Positions 1 to 5,209 of a DNA stretch of 5,209 nt are shown here, piece after piece. The notes under the pieces are model-generated. The model worked only from the letters and a program-made list of their open reading frames with translations. It made no database searches and was not told where the DNA came from. The stretch lies in NCBI GenBank assembly GCA_902806295.1, contig CADCWB010000004.1, positions 1-5,209 of the forward strand. The letters run 5' to 3'. Within the stretch, counting starts at the first letter, position 1, and each line of letters begins with the position of its first letter. This DNA comes from an uncultured Sphingomonas sp. (GTDB lineage Bacteria; Pseudomonadota; Alphaproteobacteria; Sphingomonadales; Sphingomonadaceae). The position numbers and the translations under genes are program-made.

Positions 1-1541
1 AACAGGGCGGTAGCCAGTGGGTGATCCTCGGCTAGCTCGCCGCTTTCGATTCGCCCCAATAGGCCGATGGCACGAATCGTATGCTCGTCCACCGTATAAT
101 GGTGATACATGTCGAACTGCATCTGGGCGACCACCCGAGCGAAGTCGGGTACGAAGCGGCCGAAGACACCCGCCTCGTTCATCCACCGGAGCACAACCTC
201 GCCGCTTTTGCCGTTGGTCAGAACTTCGAGGAACAGGCTGTTCGCGGCAGGATCATCGCGCAAGCTATCGACCAACTTGGAATCCCGGGTCGCGGCCCGC
301 ATAGCCGTTGGATGGATCTCCAGCTCCTCTCGGGCGGCAATGGCGAACAGCTCAAGCAGGCGCAGGGGCTGTTCGCTCAGATAGTCGTCCCGGAGAATGG
401 AAAGCCGCCCGCGGTCGAGCACAAAGCCATGCAGACGTGCCGGTCTGCGCCGCAGAAAGGTGGGCAGCGCGAACAGCCGCCCCCTGACCCCAAGCTGTTC
501 GTCCAGCTGGGCCAAGAACAGCCCGGTGAGATCGCCGACAATCTTCGCCTGCAGGAAGTAGAACTGCATGAAGCGCTCGACTGCCGACTTGCCGGGCCGG
601 TCGGCGTAGTGCATCGCGCTGGCGATCTGCCGTTGCAGGTCGAAGCCCAACCGCTCCTCGGCCCGGCCGCTCAGCAGGTGCAGGTGGCAGCGCACGGACC
701 AGAAGAAGCGCTCGGCCCGATCGAAGCGGCGGGACTCGGCCGCGGTGAGCAGGCCCGCCCCGACCAGCGCCGCCGGGCTACTCACCCCATGGACGTACTT
801 GCCGATCCAGTAGAGCGTGTGCAGGTCACGGAGCGCACCCTTACCGTTCTTCACATTGGGTTCGACGACGTAGCGGCTGCCCCCCATCTTGAGGTGCCGC
901 TCGTTCCGCTCGTTGAGCTTGGCGGCAACATATTCTGCCGTACTGCCGGCTACGATCTCGCCCCGAAACCGACTCGCCGCCTCCGCGTACAGCGCCTGGT
1001 CACCACATAGAAACCGACTCTCCAGCATGGCGGTACGCACCGTCATGTCGCTGCGGGCGAGCGCGAGCAGTTCCGGTAGGGTGCGGAATGCCTGGCCGAC
1101 CTTCAGCTTCAGGTCCCATAGCAGGTAGAGCGTCGCTTCCACCACCTGCTCGCACCAAGGTGTGCGGGGGTGCGGGGCGAGGAACATCAGATCGACGTCG
1201 CTGAACGGCGCCATCTCGCCCCGGCCGTATCCGCCAAGGGCCACCAACGCGATGCGCTCCGCAGCGGTCGGGTTGGGGTTGGGGTGCAATCGGGTCGCAG
1301 CGTGCTCGAAGGCAAGCCCGACCAGTTGATCGGTCAGGGACGCGGTTGCCTCGGCATGGACTCGCCCACGCGCTGGTTCAGCCGCAATGCGGGCCGCAAT
1401 CTTTGATCGTCCATGCTCGAGCGCTGCCTGCAGGATGGCCGCAGCTTCGTCCGTGCTGCTGGTCGCCAGCCTGTCAGCGACGGCAGGACGGTCGAAGATA
1501 GCCCGCTTGCCGTAGCCGAGGTCAAGGCCGGCCATGCTCAT
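1..1541 (-). CDS. glnD: GlnD, bifunctional PII uridylyltransferase/uridylyl-removing enzyme (3' end outside window)
   Basis: Cytosolic sensor of nitrogen status. When glutamine is low it transfers UMP from UTP to PII proteins (GlnB/GlnK); when glutamine is high it removes UMP. Translating the minus strand from 1541 gives 513 uninterrupted codons up to the left edge, more than half of a family usually near 900 residues. The nucleotidyltransferase signature GGYGRGEMAPFSDVDLMF is at about residues 103-120, with metal-binding Asp115 and Asp117. The family block EPNVKNGKGALRDLHTL follows in the middle region. MYHHYTVDEHT at residues 478-488 opens the HD (uridylyl-removing) domain. The HD catalytic pair and the C-terminal ACT domains, which sense glutamine, should lie beyond the edge. 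The first ATG (1541-1539) overlaps the mutS stop; a second in-frame ATG is at 1535-1533 and no strong Shine-Dalgarno decides between them. It is probably co-transcribed with mutS. An Asn-Pro repeat at residues 87-91 (PNPNP) precedes the catalytic domain. Identity is firm; only the start is uncertain, by two codons. Confidence 0.95.
   Translation of the reverse strand, partial: MSMAGLDLGYGKRAIFDRPAVADRLATSSTDEAAAILQAALEHGRSKIAARIAAEPARGRVHAEATASLTDQLVGLAFEHAATRLHPNPNPTAAERIALVALGGYGRGEMAPFSDVDLMFLAPHPRTPWCEQVVEATLYLLWDLKLKVGQAFRTLPELLALARSDMTVRTAMLESRFLCGDQALYAEAASRFRGEIVAGSTAEYVAAKLNERNERHLKMGGSRYVVEPNVKNGKGALRDLHTLYWIGKYVHGVSSPAALVGAGLLTAAESRRFDRAERFFWSVRCHLHLLSGRAEERLGFDLQRQIASAMHYADRPGKSAVERFMQFYFLQAKIVGDLTGLFLAQLDEQLGVRGRLFALPTFLRRRPARLHGFVLDRGRLSILRDDYLSEQPLRLLELFAIAAREELEIHPTAMRAATRDSKLVDSLRDDPAANSLFLEVLTNGKSGEVVLRWMNEAGVFGRFVPDFARVVAQMQFDMYHHYTVDEHTIRAIGLLGRIESGELAEDHPLATAL
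1270..1294 (+). other. G-quadruplex-type motif within glnD (template strand)
   Basis: Guanine tracts at 1270-1272, 1275-1278, 1281-1284 and 1292-1294 are separated by loops of 2, 2 and 7 bases. The first three form a telomere-like GGGGTT repeat. The strand is the glnD template, so the mRNA carries the C-rich complement, encoding the His-Pro-Asn-Pro-Asn-Pro stretch just before the nucleotidyltransferase domain. It may be only a by-product of that Asn-Pro repeat. Confidence 0.45.
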
Positions 1542-1543
1542 CA
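1539..1543 (-). other. mutS stop / glnD start overlap (TGATG)
   Basis: Read on the minus strand, the TGA stop of mutS (1543-1541) shares its last base with an ATG (1541-1539) that opens the glnD frame (Met-Ser-Met-Ala-Gly-Leu). Such one-base overlaps usually mean that ribosomes finishing the first gene restart on the second. No strong Shine-Dalgarno precedes glnD; only a weak GGA in ACGGACG is present, which fits coupling. The alternative is initiation at the second ATG (1535-1533), six bases downstream in the same frame. Confidence 0.75.
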
Positions 1544-4135
1544 GCTTGCGTCCGTCACGACTCGCTTCAGTCGATACAGCGCTTCAAGCGCTTCCCGCGG
1601 GGTGAGCGAGTCGGGGTCGATGGAGGCGAGCGCTTCGGCTAGTTGGTCAACCGGCTCCGGTGCGGCAACGGCGGCGAACAGCGGGAGGTCGTCGAGCCCG
1701 GCAGCGATCCCACCTGTGGCATCTCGCCCTGCTTCGAGCTTCGCCAGCACGGTCTTCGCTCGAGCCACGACGGCAGGCGGCAGCCCGGCCAGCCGTGCCA
1801 CCGCGAGGCCGTAGCTGCGATCGGCTGGCCCGGGGGCGAGCTCATGAAGAAGCACGAGATCTCCTTTCCATTCGCGTGCGCGGACATGATGCAGTGAAAG
1901 GGCGTCGAGCCGATCGGCGAGCCGGGTGAGCTCATGGTAATGGGTAGCGAACAAGGTTCGAGCCTGCACCTGATCGTGCATCGCTTCCACTACCGCCCAG
2001 GCGATGGCTAGCCCGTCATAGGTCGATGTGCCGCGCCCGATTTCGTCCAAAATGACCAAGCTGCTTCTCGTCGCTTGCGAGAGGATTGCGGCGGTCTCGA
2101 CCATTTCGACCATGAAGGTGGAACGTCCGCGAGCGAGGTTGTCGGATGCGCCAACCCGGCTGAACAGCCGGTCGACCAGCCCCAGCTTGGCTCGGCTGGC
2201 CGGAACGAAGCCACCAGCCTGCGCAAGGAGTGCAATCAGCGCGGTCTGACGCAGAAAGGTCGACTTTCCGCCCATGTTGGGACCGGTGATGAGCCACAAG
2301 CGGTCGGCCGGTCCAAGGCAGCAATCATTGGCGATGAAGCGCTCGCCACCAGCCTCGAGGGCAGTTTCGACCACAGGGTGGCGCGCGCCCTCGAAATCGA
2401 GGCACGGCTGGTCGGTTAGGCTTGGCCGACACCAGCCGCCTTCAGCCGCGCGTTCGGCTTGGCTGGCGCCGACGTCGATCCGGGCGATCGCGTCCGCCGT
2501 CTGCGCGATGCGTGCGGCTGCGGCTACCGCGAGCCCGGTGAGTTCCTCCAGGTGCGCGGCTTCTGCGGCCAGGGCATGAGCGCCAGCCTCGACCACCTTG
2601 CTCGCCTCGGCATGAAGGTCCGGGGAGTTGAACCTTACGACGCCCGCCAGGCTCTGGCGGTGAGTGAAGCCGCTGTCGGGCGCAAGCAGCCGGTCGGCGT
2701 AGCGGGCGCTGACCTCGACATGGTAGCCGAGCACCGCATTGTGCCGGATCTTGAGCGAAGAGATCCCGGCCGCGTCGCGATAGCGGGCCTCCAAGGCTGC
2801 AATCGCCTGTCGGCCGTCCGTTGCAGCCGCGCGCAGCGCGTCCAGCTCCGGGTCGTAGCCATCCGCGATGTAACCACCCTTGAGCGCCTCAAGCGGCGGC
2901 GCCAGCACCAATGCGGCGGAAAGCCGCTCGACGAGACTGCCGTGGCCGTCCAGCAGCGGCAGCAACGACGCCAGCAGGTCGGGCCGGTCCGGCTCCTTCA
3001 GCAATGCCGTGCGCAGCGCTCCGGCGGCGAACAGACCGTCCCTCAGCAGAGCCAAGTCGCGCGGGCTCCCGCGGCCCGCGACCAGGCGGCCGAGGGCCCG
3101 GCCAATGTCGGGCATCGCGCGCAAGGCATCGCGCACCCAACCGCGCCGAAGCGCATCTTCGTGCAGCCAGCGGACGAAGTTCAGCCGGGCGTCGATCGCG
3201 GGCTGGTTGAGGAGAGGAGCCGACAGATCGGCGCCAAGTAGCCGGCGGCCGGCGGCAGTGACGCAGCGGTCAACTTCGGCAAACAGCGAACCCGCGACCT
3301 GTCCCTCCGCCGTCCGGCAGATCTCCAGGCTGAGGCGGGTGGCGGCGTCGATCGCCATGTGTTCCAGCCGTTCGATCCGGCGCGGGGCAGCCAGAAAGGC
3401 GGTAGCGCCCTTTTGCGTCGCGTTGAGATAGGCCAGCAGCCCGCCCGCAGCGGCGAGCTCGGCGCGCGTGAGTTCGCCGAAGCCATCGATGCTGCGCACG
3501 CTGAAGCGGCGCTTAAGCGCCTGTTCGCCAGCCAGGCTGTCGAACCCGCCCTTACCTGGATTGCAGCGAATGCCTCGATGTTCACCGTCGGCGATGATCT
3601 CGGATGGGGCGAGCCGGGCCAGTTCAGCCTGCAGATCGCCGGGTCCACAGGCGATAAGCTCAAAGCGTCCAGTCGAGATGTCCGCCGCCGCGATACCCCA
3701 TTCATCGCCGGCCCGCGCCACTGCTGCCAGCCAATTGGCGGCGGCGCTGTCGAGGAGGGTTTCTTCGGTCAAGGTGCCAGGCGTGACCAGCCGCACGATC
3801 GCCCGCTCGACCAAAGCCTTGGAGCCCCGCGCCTTGCGCGCCTCGGCCGGGCTCTCGGTCTGCTCGGCAATCGCTACCCGATGACCAGCCTTGATCAGCC
3901 GAGCAAGGTAGCCGGTCGCCGAATTCACCGGCACTCCGCACATCGGCACCGGCTCCCCGGCGTCCGCCCCGCGCGCCGTCAGTGCGATGTCGAGGCAAGA
4001 CGCGGCGATCTTGGCGTCGCCGAAGAACAGCTCGAAGAAGTCGCCCATACGGTAGAACAGCAGCGCGTCACCGGCCTCGGCCTTGAGGCGGTGGTATTGC
4101 TGCATCATCGGAGTGGCGGCGTCGGCCCGGGCCAT
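1541..4135 (-). CDS. mutS: MutS, DNA mismatch recognition ATPase
   Basis: Recognises base mismatches and small insertion/deletion loops after replication and starts repair with MutL. The 864 residues match the normal length (E. coli MutS has 853). The mismatch-binding domain comes first, with TPMMQQY at 8-14 and the Phe-x-Glu reading motif as F33-F34-E35 in GDFFELF. The connector, core and clamp domains fill roughly residues 125-560, including the block ISSLKIRHNAVLGYHVEV. The ABC-type ATPase follows: Walker A GPNMGGKST at 618-626 (Lys624), signature STFMVEM at 672-678, Walker B LVILDEIGRG with Asp697 and Glu698, and the H-loop FATHYHEL with His732. The tail DPDSLTPREALEALYRLK at 840-857 is the usual C-terminal dimerisation segment. 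All key ATPase residues are present, so the enzyme should be active. The ATG at 4135 is the first possible start: an in-frame TAG lies at 4180-4178 with no start codon between, and the next Met residues (10, 11) fall inside the conserved motif. No Shine-Dalgarno is visible. It diverges from maeB and runs into glnD. Confidence 0.98.
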   Translation of the reverse strand: MARADAATPMMQQYHRLKAEAGDALLFYRMGDFFELFFGDAKIAASCLDIALTARGADAGEPVPMCGVPVNSATGYLARLIKAGHRVAIAEQTESPAEARKARGSKALVERAIVRLVTPGTLTEETLLDSAAANWLAAVARAGDEWGIAAADISTGRFELIACGPGDLQAELARLAPSEIIADGEHRGIRCNPGKGGFDSLAGEQALKRRFSVRSIDGFGELTRAELAAAGGLLAYLNATQKGATAFLAAPRRIERLEHMAIDAATRLSLEICRTAEGQVAGSLFAEVDRCVTAAGRRLLGADLSAPLLNQPAIDARLNFVRWLHEDALRRGWVRDALRAMPDIGRALGRLVAGRGSPRDLALLRDGLFAAGALRTALLKEPDRPDLLASLLPLLDGHGSLVERLSAALVLAPPLEALKGGYIADGYDPELDALRAAATDGRQAIAALEARYRDAAGISSLKIRHNAVLGYHVEVSARYADRLLAPDSGFTHRQSLAGVVRFNSPDLHAEASKVVEAGAHALAAEAAHLEELTGLAVAAAARIAQTADAIARIDVGASQAERAAEGGWCRPSLTDQPCLDFEGARHPVVETALEAGGERFIANDCCLGPADRLWLITGPNMGGKSTFLRQTALIALLAQAGGFVPASRAKLGLVDRLFSRVGASDNLARGRSTFMVEMVETAAILSQATRSSLVILDEIGRGTSTYDGLAIAWAVVEAMHDQVQARTLFATHYHELTRLADRLDALSLHHVRAREWKGDLVLLHELAPGPADRSYGLAVARLAGLPPAVVARAKTVLAKLEAGRDATGGIAAGLDDLPLFAAVAAPEPVDQLAEALASIDPDSLTPREALEALYRLKRVVTDAS

Positions 4136-4161
4136 GAGTAACGGGGTAGCCGCATTTGTCC

Positions 4162-4184
4162 GGGACGGGAACCGGGTCTAAGGG
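4162..4184 (+). other. G-quadruplex-type motif in the maeB leader
   Basis: Four GGG tracts at 4162-4164, 4167-4169, 4174-4176 and 4182-4184 are separated by loops of 2, 4 and 5 bases, matching the standard G3+N1-7 pattern. The motif is on the maeB coding strand and would be present in the mRNA if transcription starts at or before 4162. The pattern is read directly from the sequence; folding and function are not shown, and G+C-rich DNA produces such patterns by chance. Confidence 0.5.
4180..4184 (+). promoter_or_regulatory. Shine-Dalgarno sequence of maeB
   Basis: AAGGG ends seven bases before the maeB ATG at 4192, a normal spacing for ribosome binding, and it supports this ATG as the start. 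Its GGG is also the fourth guanine tract of the G-quadruplex-like motif at 4162-4184, so ribosome access could depend on whether that structure forms. Confidence 0.75.
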
Positions 4185-4191
4185 CAGTGGC

Positions 4192-5209
4192 ATGTCCGAA
4201 AGCAACGTCAAATTCTCGGAGGCCGAGGCGCTGCACTTCCATGCGCGCGGGCGGCCGGGCAAGATCGAGATTATCGCGTCCAAGCCGATGGCAACCCAGA
4301 GGGACCTCAGCTTGGCCTATTCGCCCGGCGTTGCCGTCCCGGTACGGGCCATCGCGGCCGACCCCGCGACGGCTTACGATTATACGGCCAAGGGAAACCT
4401 CGTCGCCGTGATCTCCAACGGCACCGCGATCCTCGGGCTGGGTAATCTCGGCGCACTGGCCTCCAAGCCGGTGATGGAGGGCAAGGCGGTGCTATTCAAG
4501 CGCTTCGCCGATGTCGACTCGATCGACATCGAACTCGACACCGAAGACCCGCAGCGGTTCATCGACGCGGTAGCGCTGATGGAGCCGAGCTTCGGCGGCA
4601 TCAACCTGGAGGACATCGCCGCGCCCGACTGCTTCGTTATCGAGCAGACGTTGCGCGAGCGGATGAACATCCCCGTGTTCCACGACGATCAGCACGGCAC
4701 GGCGATCATCACTGCGGCCGGGCTGATCAATGCCTGCCTGCTGACCGGCCGTGAGTTCAAGGACGTGCAGGTGGTGGTGAATGGCGCTGGTGCGGCCGCA
4801 ATTGCGTGCACCGAGCTGATCAAGGCGATGGGGGTGCGGCCCGATCATGTGATCATGTGCGACCGCACGGGCGTAATTCACAAGGGCCGCGACGACCTCG
4901 ACCAATGGAAGTCGGCCCATGCGGTCGAGACCGACCGGCGCACGCTCAAGGACGCGCTGGTCGGTGCGGACGTATTCCTGGGGCTCAGCGCCGCGGGTGC
5001 GCTGAAGGGTGAGTGGGTGGTCGACATGGCGCCGCAGCCGATCATTTTCGCCATGGCCAATCCTGATCCCGAGATCACGCCTCCCGAGGCCAAGGCCGCC
5101 CGGCCCGACGCAATCGTGGCAACGGGGCGGTCGGATTATCCAAATCAGGTCAACAATGTCTTGGGCTTCCCGTTCATTTTCCGCGGCGCGCTTGATGTGC
5201 GGGCGCGGG
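4192..5209 (+). CDS. maeB: MaeB-type malic enzyme, N-terminal part (3' end outside window)
   Basis: Oxidatively decarboxylates malate to pyruvate and CO2 with reduction of NAD(P)+, linking the TCA cycle to pyruvate and supplying reducing power in the cytosol. The 339 codons present cover the malic domain and much of the nucleotide-binding domain. Visible motifs are YSPGV with the likely catalytic Tyr43, MEGKAVLFK with likely catalytic Lys98, GGINLEDI with metal ligands Glu140 and Asp141, and FHDDQHGTA with Asp166. The dinucleotide-binding loop GAGAAA is at 198-203. Large MaeB enzymes continue for a total near 750 residues with a phosphotransacetylase-like regulatory domain. That part would be outside the window, so its presence here is inferred from similarity to MaeB rather than seen. 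The start is supported by an AAGGG Shine-Dalgarno seven bases upstream. Asp224 (MCDRTG) ends the second strand of the nucleotide fold; this alone does not settle NAD versus NADP use. Family assignment is firm, cofactor preference is open. Confidence 0.95.
   Translation, partial: MSESNVKFSEAEALHFHARGRPGKIEIIASKPMATQRDLSLAYSPGVAVPVRAIAADPATAYDYTAKGNLVAVISNGTAILGLGNLGALASKPVMEGKAVLFKRFADVDSIDIELDTEDPQRFIDAVALMEPSFGGINLEDIAAPDCFVIEQTLRERMNIPVFHDDQHGTAIITAAGLINACLLTGREFKDVQVVVNGAGAAAIACTELIKAMGVRPDHVIMCDRTGVIHKGRDDLDQWKSAHAVETDRRTLKDALVGADVFLGLSAAGALKGEWVVDMAPQPIIFAMANPDPEITPPEAKAARPDAIVATGRSDYPNQVNNVLGFPFIFRGALDVRAR

Larger units (their letters stand above)
4136..4191. promoter_or_regulatory. Divergent mutS/maeB intergenic region
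   Basis: These 56 bases are the only non-coding gap in the window and separate the mutS and maeB start codons. Any maeB and mutS promoters must lie here or extend into the 5' ends of the opposite genes, so the two promoters probably overlap or sit back to back. I found no convincing -35/-10 pair on either strand. The plus strand is rich in GGG tracts between 4162 and 4184. That it holds regulatory signals is inferred from the gene layout only. Confidence 0.55.

Noticed and set aside
81..1010. A 309-codon open frame on the plus strand opposite glnD.
   Set aside because: The minus strand here translates without interruption into recognisable GlnD with its catalytic motifs. Long antisense frames are expected in G+C-rich coding DNA, and the plus-strand product matches no family I recognise.
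1577..1592. Short direct repeat (AGCGCTTC AAGCGCTT) near the mutS 3' end.
   Set aside because: It simply encodes the Glu-Ala-Leu-Glu-Ala-Leu sequence of the conserved MutS tail.
3060..3113. Several G+C-rich inverted repeats (for example GCCCG...CGGGC at 3096-3113), considered as terminator or structured RNA.
   Set aside because: They lie inside the mutS reading frame, lack a T tract, and are the sort of short pairing expected in such base composition.
2459..3241. A 260-codon open frame on the plus strand opposite mutS.
   Set aside because: It lies wholly inside the conserved MutS core. Its product is Arg/Gln/Ala-rich with no recognisable motif, typical of an antisense shadow.
3508..3521. 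Perfect 14-base palindrome GGCGCTTAAGCGCC within mutS.
   Set aside because: It is explained by the Ala-Leu-Lys-Arg codons of MutS, does not extend further, has no second copy that I saw, and is far from any gene start.
3359..4141. Another 260-codon plus-strand frame covering the 5' part of mutS and ending just before the intergenic gap.
   Set aside because: It is antisense to the conserved mismatch-binding and connector domains and has no recognisable domain.
4156..4161. TTGTCC on the plus strand, considered as a -35 box for maeB.
   Set aside because: The matching -10 position would be TAAGGG, which is a poor match and is the Shine-Dalgarno itself; transcription would then start at the start codon.
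4206..4211. TTGACG on the minus strand, considered as a -35 box for mutS.
   Set aside because: No -10-like hexamer lies 16-18 bases downstream (ACTGCC at 17), and the site is within the first codons of maeB.

Overview
The window is a G+C-rich stretch of bacterial chromosome carrying three conserved housekeeping genes and almost no non-coding DNA. The protein sequences look alphaproteobacterial. The wording of MaeB (the YSPGV, GNLGALASKPVMEGKAVLFKRFADVDSID and GRSDYPNQVNNVLGFPF blocks) and of MutS (GASDNLARGRSTFMVEMVE) suggests a sphingomonad or close relative. That placement is from memory of the families, not from a search.

Layout. On the minus strand, mutS (4135 to 1541) is complete and encodes the DNA mismatch recognition ATPase. 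It is followed without a gap by glnD, which starts at 1541 or 1535 and runs off the left edge; its first 513 codons are present. glnD encodes the PII uridylyltransferase / uridylyl-removing enzyme, the glutamine sensor of nitrogen control. The mutS stop and the first possible glnD start share one base (TGATG), so the two genes form one transcription unit with probable translational coupling. On the plus strand, maeB starts at 4192, diverges from mutS, and runs off the right edge; its first 339 codons are present. It encodes the large malic enzyme that converts malate to pyruvate and CO2. Only 56 bases (4136-4191) separate the two divergent start codons, and all upstream control signals must lie there or inside the 5' ends of the genes.

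How they relate. The three products do not form a pathway. From memory, malic enzyme - mutS - glnD is a conserved neighbourhood in Alphaproteobacteria (for example the tme-mutS-glnD order of rhizobia), so the window is best read as core genome. I see no mobile element, RNA gene, CRISPR array, phage gene or foreign-looking segment, and no sign of an undescribed multi-gene system.

The most interesting non-coding signal is a run of four GGG tracts (4162-4184) just upstream of maeB. It fits the G-quadruplex pattern, and its last tract is the maeB Shine-Dalgarno core. A second four-tract motif lies inside glnD (1270-1294). The mutS start has no visible Shine-Dalgarno sequence.
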